Shown in pieces: positions 38,022 to 46,810 of a stretch of DNA of 64,000 nt. Below the pieces are notes generated by a model, which was not told the DNA's origin, did not search any database, and saw only the letters and a list, made by a program, of their open reading frames with translations. Position numbers and translations under genes: made by a program. Source of the stretch: JAHJQQ01 sp963737555 (lineage in GTDB: Bacteria > Pseudomonadota > Gammaproteobacteria > Thiohalobacterales > Thiohalobacteraceae); contig CAVTTB010000008.1 in assembly GCA_963737555.1 (NCBI GenBank), positions 372,001 through 436,000 of the forward strand, given 5' to 3'. Each line of letters opens with the position of its first letter. The first letter of the stretch is position 1.

Positions 38022-38663
38022 TTACACACCGTATTCGGCGCGATAGGCGCGGATCGCCGCGACTTGTGCATCACGACCGGGTTGGGTTTCGAGATATTCC
38101 ACCAGTTGGTCCAGCGCGGCGATGCTGACGACGCGAATACCGATATCCTGCTCGACTTCCTGAATGGCCGAACGCTCGCCCTTGCCGCGTTCCTGGCGGT
38201 TGAGTGCGATGACCACCCCGGCAGCGCTGGCGCCCGCGGCGTTGATGATGTCGAGCGATTCGCGGATCGCGGTGCCGGCGGTGATCACGTCGTCGATGAT
38301 CAGCACGCGCCCCGTGAGTGGTGCGCCGACCAGATTGCCGCCTTCACCATGGGCCTTGGCCTCTTTGCGGTTGAAGCAATAGGGCACGTCGCGACCGTGG
38401 TGATCGGCCAGCGCGATGGACGCGGCGGCGGCCAGCGGGATGCCCTTGTAGGCAGGCCCGAACAACACATCGAACTCGATACCCGAGGCGACGATCGCGG
38501 CCGCGTAGAAACGTCCCAACCGTGCCAGCCGGCTGCCGGTGTTGAACAGACCGGCGTTGAAGAAATACGGACTCTGACGCCCGGATTTCAAGATAAATTC
38601 GCCGAAGCGCAGCACCTCGGTGTCGATGGCGAAGCGGAGAAAGTCGCGTTGATAGTCGTGCAT
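38022..38663 (-). CDS. pyrE: Orotate phosphoribosyltransferase
   Basis: Fifth step of UMP synthesis: joins orotate to PRPP. 213 residues, full length. The PRPP motif RVLIIDDVITAGTA, the catalytic loop with AKAHGEGGNLVG and GPAYKGIPLA are intact. The divergent neighbour is an ExoIII-family gene, as in Pseudomonas pyrE-crc. Three other pyr genes lie at 56.7-59.6 kb. Confidence 0.98.
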   Translation of the reverse strand: MHDYQRDFLRFAIDTEVLRFGEFILKSGRQSPYFFNAGLFNTGSRLARLGRFYAAAIVASGIEFDVLFGPAYKGIPLAAAASIALADHHGRDVPYCFNRKEAKAHGEGGNLVGAPLTGRVLIIDDVITAGTAIRESLDIINAAGASAAGVVIALNRQERGKGERSAIQEVEQDIGIRVVSIAALDQLVEYLETQPGRDAQVAAIRAYRAEYGV

Positions 38664-38731
38664 GGGCTACTCGGCGGTCAGCGGTGAAGGTGTGCGGTAT
38701 GATACACGCCCGTTCAGTCAGGTGACCATCC

Positions 38732-39505
38732 ATGCGCGTGATCAGTGTCAACACCAACGGTATTCGTTCGGCGGCCCGCAAGGGGTTCTTTGACTGGCTG
38801 CCGCAGCAGCAGGCCGATTTTGTCTGCATTCAGGAGACCAAGGCGCAGGCCGCGCAGCTTACCGAGCCGCTGTATCACCCGAGTGGTTTCCATTGTTATT
38901 ACCATGACGCCGAGAAAAAAGGTTACAGCGGCGTGGCGATCTACAGTCGTGTGCAGCCCGACCGTGTCATCGTCGGCCTGGATTGGCCGGAGTTCGACGC
39001 CGAGGGGCGTTATATCGAAGTCCAGATCGGCAAGCTCAGCGTGGTCTCGCTGTATCTGCCGTCGGGTTCGTCAAGCGAGTTGCGCCAGCAGGTGAAATTC
39101 GAAGTGCTGGATCGGTTCATGCCGCATCTGCATGGACTGCACCGCACGCAGCGTGAGTATATTGTCTGCGGCGATTGGAATATTGCGCACAAGGAAATCG
39201 ACCTGAAGAACTGGCGCGGCAATCAGAAAAATTCCGGTTTTCTGCCCGAGGAACGCGCTTGGATGGACGATCTATTCGGCAAGACGGGTTTCGTCGATGC
39301 GTTTCGCGTGGTTGATGACCGTCCTGAGCAATACACCTGGTGGTCGAACCGCGGTCAGGCTTGGGCGAAGAACGTCGGTTGGCGCATCGACTATCAAGTC
39401 ATCACACCGGGTCTGCGCGAGGCCGTGCAGGCGGCGCATATTTACAAGGATCAGCGTTTCTCCGATCACGCGCCCTTGGTCATGGATTATGTCTGGGAAC
39501 TGTAA
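38732..39505 (+). CDS. Exodeoxyribonuclease III-family nuclease (Crc-locus homologue)
   Basis: 257-residue EEP-fold AP endonuclease/3'-exonuclease. Catalytic residues are present: Asn in VNTNGIRSA, Glu in CIQETKAQ, Asp/Asn in CGDWNIAHKEID, and the SDHAPL Asp-His pair. It is divergent from pyrE, the position of the catabolite-repression protein Crc in Pseudomonas. Crc shares this fold but has lost the catalytic set, so this one is predicted to be a working nuclease. Whether it also has a Crc-like regulatory role cannot be told. Confidence 0.9.
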   Translation: MRVISVNTNGIRSAARKGFFDWLPQQQADFVCIQETKAQAAQLTEPLYHPSGFHCYYHDAEKKGYSGVAIYSRVQPDRVIVGLDWPEFDAEGRYIEVQIGKLSVVSLYLPSGSSSELRQQVKFEVLDRFMPHLHGLHRTQREYIVCGDWNIAHKEIDLKNWRGNQKNSGFLPEERAWMDDLFGKTGFVDAFRVVDDRPEQYTWWSNRGQAWAKNVGWRIDYQVITPGLREAVQAAHIYKDQRFSDHAPLVMDYVWEL

Positions 39506-39521
39506 GCGCAGGTTCGCCGCC

Positions 39522-39575
39522 ATGCCCCAGGGCAGCCTCTCGGCGCAGGCGCCTCACCTTCGGGTTGCACCTACG
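39522..39575. repeat. CATGCCCCAGGGC...CTCACCTTCGGGTTGC element
   Basis: This segment closely matches 1502-1554: the same CCCCAGGGC start, a variable middle, then GCGCCTCACCTT(C/T)(G/A)GGTTGC(A/T)CCTAC. Both copies lie outside genes, 38 kb apart. Confidence 0.65.
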
Positions 39576-39673
39576 CTGCGAATGTATGCGTCCCCAGGTG
39601 CAACCCCGGCCGCGAAGATTTTCTGCGCTGAAGTTTTTTTCTTGCGTCGCGACATCTGCGCGGAGGGCTGCCC

Positions 39674-40360
39674 ATGTTGAGCGACGTCGGCTTCCTGGCT
39701 GCGCTGCTGGTGGGTTTTTTTGGCGGCGTACATTGCGTGGGCATGTGCGGCGGTATTGTGGGTGCGCTGACGCTGGGATTGCCGGAACAGCGACGTAACT
39801 CTGCGGCAGGCGCTTGGCCGTTTCATCTTGCCTACAACCTCGGACGTATCAGCAGCTATACCCTGGCAGGTGCGCTGGCCGGCGGGCTTGGCGCCGGACT
39901 GCTGCTGCTGACGGAAGTGCGCCAGGCGCAGCAGGTGCTGCAAGTCATCGCCGCATTATTCATGTGCGCCTTGGGCCTGTATCTCGGCGGCTGGTGGTCA
40001 GGACTGCGTTATGTGGAGCGCATCGGCGGGTCTGTGTGGCGGCGTATCGAACCGCTCGGGCGCGGGCTGTTGCCGGTCGCCACGCCAGCGCGCGCCTTTA
40101 TGCTGGGGTTGGTGTGGGGCTGGTTGCCGTGCGGTTTGGTCTACAGCGTCTTGATCTGGGCGCTGGCGGCGGGCAGTGCCGTCGCTGGCGCGCAGCTGAT
40201 GCTGGGCTTTGGCATCGGCACGCTGCCGAATCTGCTGTTGATGGGCGTGCTGGCCGCCAAGCTCGGCAGCTTTGTGCGCCAGCCCTGGCCGCGGCGCGTG
40301 GCCGGCGGCCTGGTGCTGGTCTTTGCGGGTGTGCTGCTGATGCGCGCGTTCAGCGGGTGA
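39674..40360 (+). CDS. TauE/SafE-like (DsbD_2/UreH-type) membrane protein
   Basis: 228 residues, six predicted membrane helices. HCVGMCGGIVGAL in TM1 and WGWLPCGLVYSVLIWAL in TM4 place paired cysteines at helix ends, as in the UreH/CcdA-like group often found with cbb3 oxidase genes. Possible roles are transition-metal transport or thiol exchange across the membrane; the substrate is unknown. It overlaps the convergent DUF4426 gene by 11 bases. Confidence 0.85.
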   Translation: MLSDVGFLAALLVGFFGGVHCVGMCGGIVGALTLGLPEQRRNSAAGAWPFHLAYNLGRISSYTLAGALAGGLGAGLLLLTEVRQAQQVLQVIAALFMCALGLYLGGWWSGLRYVERIGGSVWRRIEPLGRGLLPVATPARAFMLGLVWGWLPCGLVYSVLIWALAAGSAVAGAQLMLGFGIGTLPNLLLMGVLAAKLGSFVRQPWPRRVAGGLVLVFAGVLLMRAFSG

Positions 40361-40802
40361 AGAACTGCTGGCGGAATTGCACCTTGAAACTGTCTGTCTC
40401 GCCCTCGGGACGCACATCGAGCGTGAAGGTGAGAATTTCTTCGTTGCCGATGCCGAAGTCCGCAATGTAATAAATGGCGTTGGGTTCGCGGATCTCACGC
40501 AGGTTGAGGTTGCGTTGCTGGCCGTTGAGCGTGGTGGCGATACCGGTGACGGTGGCGGTGACCGGCTGACCGGTGGCCCCGAGCACCTTGCGCAAGACCA
40601 CGACGTTGAGCATGGCATGGCTGCCACTGCGTTTGATGCCGTATTCGGTGGCGACTTTGGGTTGCAGTATGTCCGTGGTCAGGGCATTGAAATGCACCAC
40701 ATAGTCACCGAAGTCCTGGGAATTTTCCGCGCGCGCGCTCAGGGCAATCAAGCACAGGCAAGCCAATCCGAACAACTGCAGAACTTTATTGGTATGTTGC
40801 AT
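40350..40802 (-). CDS. DUF4426 exported protein
   Basis: 150 residues with a signal peptide (1-25, cleaved after LSARA) and a DUF4426 beta-sandwich: FGDYVVHFNALTTDIL, YGIKRSGSHAMLNVVV, and a C-terminal TFTLDVRPEG strand. In gammaproteobacteria it is often near yggT-proC-yggS genes; here those are 2.3 kb away. Function unknown. Confidence 0.88.
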   Translation of the reverse strand: MQHTNKVLQLFGLACLCLIALSARAENSQDFGDYVVHFNALTTDILQPKVATEYGIKRSGSHAMLNVVVLRKVLGATGQPVTATVTGIATTLNGQQRNLNLREIREPNAIYYIADFGIGNEEILTFTLDVRPEGETDSFKVQFRQQFFTR

Positions 40803-40896
40803 AGCGGTGTTCCTCCTTGGGTGGTCGTAGTCAGACTATAGACCACCTTGGGGAGTGTCGGTACCGCTTGGGGGATTACTTGAGCATGATAGCTGT

Positions 40897-40959
40897 GTAG
40901 GAGTGGCCTTCAGCCGCGAACCGGTGTTCCCTGTGCAGTTCGCAGCCGAAGGCCGCTAC
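40897..40959. repeat. GTAGGAGTGGCCTTC-type palindrome
   Basis: GTAGGAGTGGCCTTCAGCCG (from 40897) and TTCGCAGCCGAAGGCCGCTAC (40939-40959) form an imperfect inverted repeat with an 18-base loop. REP-like elements of this sequence type are common in Pseudomonas and Xanthomonas relatives. Only one copy seen here. Confidence 0.75.
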
Positions 40960-40993
40960 GGTTGCCGTGCAGGTAATTTTCAATAGTTACGCG

Positions 40994-42973
40994 TCAGCCG
41001 GCCACGGCGAGGGGTGCCCTAGGTTCGTCGCACAGGTCCGGCATCGGGCGCTGCAAGGTCTCGCGCAACCGGGACAGCGTTTCCAGCTCCCGGCGTAGTT
41101 CGCTGCGTGACTCTTCGAGTTCGTTGATCTTGCTTTCCAGAGTATCCCGCGATTCGCTGATACGGCGTAGCGTATCCAGACGTTTTTCCATGACGTGCTT
41201 GTGATCCTTGATCTGCTGCACCAGCGGGTTCATGACTTCCTTCAGCCAGGCATCCGCTTCTTGATTGGCGCGGAAGAACACGCTGCGTGCCTGACTGACC
41301 AGCAAGACGAAGAACTTCTTGATCAGCAGACTCTGTTCGATCATCGCCGTTACCGGGCTGTTGCGGAAGGCGTCGGCATCTTCCAGCAGGCGATGCAATT
41401 CCATGTTGTAGAGATCCACCGAGAACACCTTGGGCGACACCGCGGGCAGGCCGTGTTCCTCATGGAATTTACGATAGGTCGCGCGGATCAGTGTGCGCGT
41501 CTGCTCGGCGTGCAGGGAGGCCTGATCCATGATTTCACGCGCGCCATCGAAGAACGACTGCATCGCCTTTTTCAAGCCGTGCGTTGTCCAGGCCCCGGTC
41601 ATGTCCTGACGCGTTTTGTTGATGAGGGTGTCGAAGGCATCCAGGCTGAGTGCTTCGAGCATGGTCTTGGCCTGGCTTTGCAGCACGCGGCGGCTGGATT
41701 GGAAGCCCTCCACGTTACGCAAATAGGTGGCCTGTTCCTCGCGCGATTTTTTCATCAGATGTTGAATCACATCGGTGTTCTTGCCGCGCAGTGCGCGCAG
41801 ATTTTCCAGCTCTTTCGTGGTTTGCTGCAGGCGGCCATCCAGACGGGTGTGGGTTTCCTCCAGCAGTCCGCCGACTTCGCGCAGGATATAGTCACGCAGA
41901 ACCTCGAGTTTGTTGGGCAGCACTTCCTCGGAGAGGAAGGTCTCCAGCGTATTCAGACGGCTGCGCTCGAGCAGTTCGTTGTCGTTACGGACCTTGCCGA
42001 CCAAGCCTTTCTGGGCGGATACCGGAAATATCTGCTTCGTGTCGACACCCAGGAGCTCAGCGACCTTACGGCGCTGTAATTCGATGCTGGCGTTAATCGC
42101 GCCGTGGTCTTTGAGGTCGTCCCACAAAGTGTCGATCTTGTTCAGCGCGACCACCAGGTGTTTGTTGTGTTGACTGGCGTTGGTGCGATGCACATGGTGT
42201 TCCCACATATCCAGGTCGGAGCGCGTCACGCCGGTGTCGGCGGCCAGCACGAACAGAATCGCCTGTGCGGCCGGCAGCATACTCATGGTCAATTCGGGCT
42301 CGTTGCCCAGCGCGTTGAGTCCGGGGGTGTCGAGGATGACCAAGCCTTCCTGCAACAGCGGGTGCGGGAAGCTGATCAGCGCATGCCGCCACATCGGGAT
42401 CTCGACCTGATCCGGCAGCGCCTTGGTTTTTTTGTACTGCGGGTCCAGGGCCTCGTCGTACAGACCCAGTGCGCGCGCGATCTTCAACGGCACGTGTTTG
42501 GTCTTGATCACTTCACGCAAGGATTCCGCCATCAGCTCGGGCGAGTCGACGTCCAGCGGGATGGTGACCCACTGCTGGGGATCGGTTTTGTAATCGCTGA
42601 CCGAACGTTCTTCGCGGCGGGTTTCGATCGGCAGCAGGCGCAGATACGCCTGTTTCGACACGCGGTCGTAGAATAATTCGCTTGGGCACATGGTGGTGCG
42701 CCCGGCCTCGGACGGCAGCAATCGCATGCCGTAATCGGCAAAGAAGATGGCATTGATGAGTTCGGTTTTGCCGCGTGAGAATTCGGCGACGAAGGCCAGT
42801 GTCAGGCGGTCTTTACGCAGCGCTTCCAGCGTTTCGTAGATGCGCAGATCGTTTTCGCTTTCATTCAATTCACGTGCATCGAGCCAGTGCTGGAATTCTT
42901 CCAGGGTCTGCAACACGTCCATTTTCCACGCATCGTAGGCGCGCATGCGTAGACTGAACTGATCCTGAGCCAT
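40994..42973 (-). CDS. Dynamin-like GTPase
   Basis: 659-residue dynamin-family protein. The GTPase domain (~50-330) has P-loop AEFSRGKTELINAIF, G3 DTPGLNALG and G4 NKID. A C-terminal helical stalk-like region (~380-659) carries long coiled coils (ESRDTLESKINELEESRS). A hydrophobic patch (~540-565, IEQSLLIKKFFVLLVSQ) may be the membrane paddle. Such proteins remodel or repair membranes. It is not paired with a second dynamin gene as some bacterial systems are. Single gene, divergent from nothing within 90 bases. Confidence 0.92.
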   Translation of the reverse strand: MAQDQFSLRMRAYDAWKMDVLQTLEEFQHWLDARELNESENDLRIYETLEALRKDRLTLAFVAEFSRGKTELINAIFFADYGMRLLPSEAGRTTMCPSELFYDRVSKQAYLRLLPIETRREERSVSDYKTDPQQWVTIPLDVDSPELMAESLREVIKTKHVPLKIARALGLYDEALDPQYKKTKALPDQVEIPMWRHALISFPHPLLQEGLVILDTPGLNALGNEPELTMSMLPAAQAILFVLAADTGVTRSDLDMWEHHVHRTNASQHNKHLVVALNKIDTLWDDLKDHGAINASIELQRRKVAELLGVDTKQIFPVSAQKGLVGKVRNDNELLERSRLNTLETFLSEEVLPNKLEVLRDYILREVGGLLEETHTRLDGRLQQTTKELENLRALRGKNTDVIQHLMKKSREEQATYLRNVEGFQSSRRVLQSQAKTMLEALSLDAFDTLINKTRQDMTGAWTTHGLKKAMQSFFDGAREIMDQASLHAEQTRTLIRATYRKFHEEHGLPAVSPKVFSVDLYNMELHRLLEDADAFRNSPVTAMIEQSLLIKKFFVLLVSQARSVFFRANQEADAWLKEVMNPLVQQIKDHKHVMEKRLDTLRRISESRDTLESKINELEESRSELRRELETLSRLRETLQRPMPDLCDEPRAPLAVAG

Positions 42974-43067
42974 TCATCTGTCCTCATTATTCGGGATGCG
43001 GAGGCTGTTCTCAGCCACACCCCGCTAGCGACCACGAGGCGGAATTCTTGAGTCCATAAACAGAGGC

Positions 43068-43395
43068 TTAGGAGTGTGTGGTGGCTCGCAAAACGGGTCG
43101 AGACGGCAGCGGTGGCGGCAGCTGTTTCGGGGCGCGGATGCGCAGGCGCTTATCCCGGCCACTGGTGCCGGCGATCAGCTCGACGGCGCTGGCGGCCACA
43201 CCGCAGGTCTCGGCCAGGAAGCGGATCAGGTGGGCTGTTGGCCTTGCCGTCGACAGGTGGGGCGGTGATGCGGATTTTCAGGCGGTCGCCGTGGGGACCG
43301 ACGATTTCGTCCTGACGGGCGCGCGGCTGGATGTGTACGGTCAGCAGCAGATCCGGGCCGTCCCAGCGATACCAGTGGGGTTCCGCGGGGATCAC
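43068..43395 (-). CDS. yggU: YggU/DUF167 protein, frameshifted
   Basis: About 108 residues. WDGPDLLLTVHIQPRARQDEIVG and the conserved ITAPPVDGKAN mark the DUF167 family. The frame breaks right after KAN near 43230. One surplus base restores HLIRFLAETCGVAASAVEL and GRDKRLRI, ending at 43068. It is the last gene of the conserved yggS-proC-yggT-yggU cluster. Function unknown. Confidence 0.87.
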
Positions 43396-43403
43396 GGCGT
43401 GGC

Positions 43404-43970
43404 TCAGGCGGCCAGCGCACCGAGCAGCGGGACGATCAGCCGCCGCACGACTTCCAGGGCCAGGATGGCCAGCAGCGGCGACAAGTCCATGCCGCTGATC
43501 GGCGGCAGCAGGCGGCGCACCGGGCGCAGCACCGGCTCGGTCAGCGTGTGCAACAGGTTTACCGCGGGGTTGTAGGTGCCGGGATTGATCCAGCTGAGCA
43601 GGGCCTGGATGACGATGCCGTAGATGAACACCTTAAAGGCGAGATCGGTCAGTTCCGCGAGGCTGATGAAGATCAGCGCCTGCGCGCCGATGCCGCCGCC
43701 GCGCAACAACAGGATCAGCGCGATGGCCAGCATCTGCACCGCCAGCATCGCCACCACCGAGGCGAAGTCGATACCGCCCAGCGGCGGGATCACGCGCCGT
43801 AACGGCACCAGGATGGGATTGGTGACCTTGACCAGAAACTGGCTGACCGGGTTGTAGAAATCCGCGCGCGCCCAGGCCAGCAGGAAGCGCAGCATCAGCA
43901 CCAGCACATACAGACTGAACACGGTGCTGATGACGAACTCGAGGGGGTTGGTGAAATAGCCGGCCCCCAC
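43404..43970 (-). CDS. yggT: YggT-family membrane protein
   Basis: 188 residues with two YGGT repeats, each two helices plus a P-rich loop (NPILVPLRRVIPPLGGIDFAS and EPVLRPVRRLLPPISGMDLS). GTG 43970 is chosen: it lies directly after the proC stop with one base between, and gives the usual start before the first helix. YggT proteins are linked to osmotic tolerance and cell-envelope processes. Ends 8 bases before yggU. Confidence 0.92.
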   Translation of the reverse strand: MGAGYFTNPLEFVISTVFSLYVLVLMLRFLLAWARADFYNPVSQFLVKVTNPILVPLRRVIPPLGGIDFASVVAMLAVQMLAIALILLLRGGGIGAQALIFISLAELTDLAFKVFIYGIVIQALLSWINPGTYNPAVNLLHTLTEPVLRPVRRLLPPISGMDLSPLLAILALEVVRRLIVPLLGALAA

Positions 43971-43971
43971 G

Positions 43972-44797
43972 TTACTGCCCCAACTGATCGGCGAGTTCGC
44001 GCGAGCGGTCACGCGCGGCGGTCAGGGCGCGGGCGATCAATTCGCGCAGGCCCCCATTTTCCAATGTCTGCAGGGCGCGTTCGGTAGTGCCGCCCGGCGA
44101 AGTGACGCGCCGGCGCAGCGTGGCCGCGTCCTCGTCGCTTTCCAGGGCCATTTTGGCCGCGCCAAAGGCGGTCTGCAGGGTCAGTAACTGGGCGGTCTGT
44201 TCCGGCAGGCCGAGTTGCACGCCGGCCGCTTGCAAGGCCTCCATGATCAGGAAGAAGTACGCCGGACCGCTGCCGGACAAGGCCGTGACCGCGTCCATCA
44301 GCTGTTCATCATCCAGCCACAGCGTCAGCCCGACCGCGCGCAGGATGCTCTCGGCAAGATTACGTTGCTCGTCGCTGACGCGGGCGTTGGCAATCAAGGC
44401 GGTCGCGCCGCTCTGCACCAAGGCCGGCGTGTTCGGCATGCAGCGCACCACGGCGGTATTACCGCCGAGCCAGCGATCCAGATCGGCACTGCGAATGCCG
44501 GCGGCGATGCTGATAATCAGGGGATGACGTGCTTGCACAGCGGCACTGATCTCGCTGGCGACGGTGCGTATCACCTGGGGTTTGACCGCCAGCACGACCA
44601 CATCCGCAGTCGGCGACGACGGCCGGGTTATCGCGGCTGGTCGTGATAGAAAAACGTTCGGCCAGCTGCGCGAGTTGGTCGGCATCGGTGTCGGCGACGT
44701 GGATGCGGTCGGCGGGCCAACCGTCGGCGATCAGTCCGCCGATCAGGCTGTGGGCCATATTGCCGCCGCCGATGAAGCTCAAGGTGTGGTTTGTCAT
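43972..44797 (-). CDS. proC: Pyrroline-5-carboxylate reductase, frameshifted
   Basis: Last step of proline synthesis. About 274 residues once joined. N-terminal NADPH fold FIGGGNMAHSLIGGL, then VVVLAVKPQ, RCMPNTPALV, and the C-terminal signature SGSGPAYFF ... RRRVTSPGGTTE. One surplus base near 44608 breaks the frame between RDNPAVVAD and DVVVLAVKPQ. Sits between yggS and yggT on the same strand, the usual order. Confidence 0.95.
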
Positions 44798-44841
44798 AGG
44801 GCTATTCTCGCCGCAAAGAACCTGGGACGCAAAGACTCATG

Positions 44842-45537
44842 TCACCGGTCACGCGCGCCAAAAATGGCGCTGCCGATGCGCACGATCGTCGCGCCCTCGG
44901 CAATCGCCGCCTCCAGATCATCGGACATGCCCATAGATAAGGTGTCCAAGGGCAAGCCTTGCGCGATCAGTGCATCGAACGCCAGACGCAGCCGGCGGAA
45001 GGCGGCGCGTTGTTCGCTGACGGCGTCGCTCGGGGCGGGAATGGCCATCAGACCGCGCAGCCGCAGCCGCGGCAGCGGGGCGATGCTGCGGGCGAGCGCG
45101 CCGAGTTCCTCCAGGCGGACACCGGATTTGCTGGCCTCGCCGCTGATATTCACCTGAATGCACAGGTTCAGCGGCGGCAGCGAGGCAGGGCGATGGGCGT
45201 TGAGGCGCTCCGCGATCTTCAGGCGGTCGACGCCATGTACCCAGGCAAAGTGTTCGGCGATGGCGCGGGTTTTGTTGGATTGCAGCGGGCCGATGAAGTG
45301 CCATTCCGGCGCGGGATCGGTCAACGCCGCGACCTTGGGCAAGGCCTCGTTCAAATAGGATTCGCCGAAGCAGTCCTGTCCGACAGCCTGGGCGGCGCGC
45401 AGATCCGCCGCCGGGAACGACTTGCTGACGGCCAACAATCGGACGCTGGCCGGATCGCGCCCGCACGCCTGCGCGGCGGCGGTGATGCGCGCCCGCACGG
45501 TCTGTAATTGCTCGGCGATGTGTTGTTGGCGAATCAT
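44842..45537 (-). CDS. yggS: YggS-family PLP homeostasis protein
   Basis: 231 residues, alanine-racemase N-terminal TIM-barrel fold. PLP-lysine in LLAVSKSFPA (~39), WHFIGPLQSNK, and C-terminal LSMGMSDDLEAAIAEGATIVRIG are standard. It regulates vitamin B6 and amino-acid balance rather than catalysing a known reaction. Divergent from pilT (189-base gap), as in Pseudomonas. Confidence 0.96.
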   Translation of the reverse strand: MIRQQHIAEQLQTVRARITAAAQACGRDPASVRLLAVSKSFPAADLRAAQAVGQDCFGESYLNEALPKVAALTDPAPEWHFIGPLQSNKTRAIAEHFAWVHGVDRLKIAERLNAHRPASLPPLNLCIQVNISGEASKSGVRLEELGALARSIAPLPRLRLRGLMAIPAPSDAVSEQRAAFRRLRLAFDALIAQGLPLDTLSMGMSDDLEAAIAEGATIVRIGSAIFGARDR

Positions 45538-45725
45538 GCGGCGGATATGGCTATACTTTCCGACGACTTATTGCGCGTGGGCTGGTCCGGCTGTTTTGTC
45601 GCGCCGGGGTTAAGGGATAGGTGCCGCTGACGATATCCTAGGGTACCCGTGTGGGGAACCTACCGAGCCCAGAGTGGCCGGTCAGGCTGTCAGGGTCAAG
45701 AACAACTGAAGTTCAGGGGATACGA

Positions 45726-46763
45726 ATGGACATCGCAGAGCTGCTCGCCTTCGGCGTTAAGAACAACGCCTCCGACTTACATCTTTCCGCCGGCCTGCCG
45801 CCGATGATCCGCGTCGACGGCGATATCCGCCGCATCAACGTGCCGGCGCTGGACCACAAATCGGTGCACGCGTTGGTCTACGACATCATGAACGACAAGC
45901 AGCGCAAGGACTACGAAGAGTTTCTGGAGACCGACTTCTCGTTCGAGATCCCGAATCTGGCGCGCTTCCGTGTCAACGCCTTCAACCACAATCGCGGTTC
46001 CGGCGCGGTGTTTCGTACCATTCCCTCCAAGATCATGAGTCTGGAAGACTTGAAGTGCCCGGGCGTGTTCAAGGAGATCGCCGATCAGCCGCGCGGCATC
46101 GTGTTGGTGACCGGCCCGACCGGTTCCGGCAAATCGACCACGCTGGCGGCGATGATGAACCACGTCAACGAGACGCGCTTCGAACACATCCTCACCATCG
46201 AAGACCCGATCGAGTTCGTCCACGAATCCAAGAAATGTCTGATCAACCAACGCGAAGTGCATCGCGATACGCTCGGTTTTTCCGAAGCGCTGCGCTCGGC
46301 CTTGCGCGAAGATCCGGACATCGTGCTGGTCGGCGAAATGCGCGACCTGGAAACCATCCGCTTGGCACTGACCGCGGCCGAAACCGGTCACTTGGTGTTC
46401 GGCACCTTGCACACCAGTTCGGCGGCCAAGACCATCGACCGTATCATCGACGTGTTCCCGGCGGCGGAAAAATCCATGGTGCGTTCGATGTTGTCCGAAT
46501 CGCTGCGGGCGGTGATTTCGCAGTCGCTGCTGAAGAAAATCGGTGGCGGCCGTGTCGCGGCGCATGAGATCATGATCGGCACGCCGGCCATCCGCAATTT
46601 GATCCGCGAAGACAAAGTCGCGCAGATGTATTCGTCGATCCAGACCGGCCAGCAATACGGCATGCAGACGCTCGACCAGAACCTGCAGGAGATCGTGCAG
46701 AAGGGCATCGTCGCCAAGGCCGATGCACGCAGCAAGGCCGCCAACAAGGATCTGTTCCGCTAG
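45726..46763 (+). CDS. pilT: Type IV pilus retraction ATPase PilT
   Basis: 345-residue hexameric secretion ATPase that depolymerises type IV pili for twitching, DNA uptake and surface sensing. Walker A GPTGSGKSTT, Asp box TIEDPIEFVH, Walker B DIVLVGEMRD, His box TGHLVFGTLH, and the retraction-specific AIRNLIREDK near the C-terminus are all present. ATG 45726 (MDIAELLAFGVKNNASDLHL) is the family start. Followed 47 bases later by pilU. Confidence 0.98.
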   Translation: MDIAELLAFGVKNNASDLHLSAGLPPMIRVDGDIRRINVPALDHKSVHALVYDIMNDKQRKDYEEFLETDFSFEIPNLARFRVNAFNHNRGSGAVFRTIPSKIMSLEDLKCPGVFKEIADQPRGIVLVTGPTGSGKSTTLAAMMNHVNETRFEHILTIEDPIEFVHESKKCLINQREVHRDTLGFSEALRSALREDPDIVLVGEMRDLETIRLALTAAETGHLVFGTLHTSSAAKTIDRIIDVFPAAEKSMVRSMLSESLRAVISQSLLKKIGGGRVAAHEIMIGTPAIRNLIREDKVAQMYSSIQTGQQYGMQTLDQNLQEIVQKGIVAKADARSKAANKDLFR

Positions 46764-46810
46764 ACCCGCTAGAATTAGAATCCCAGTGGTTTGATGTGAG
46801 GGATGACCCC

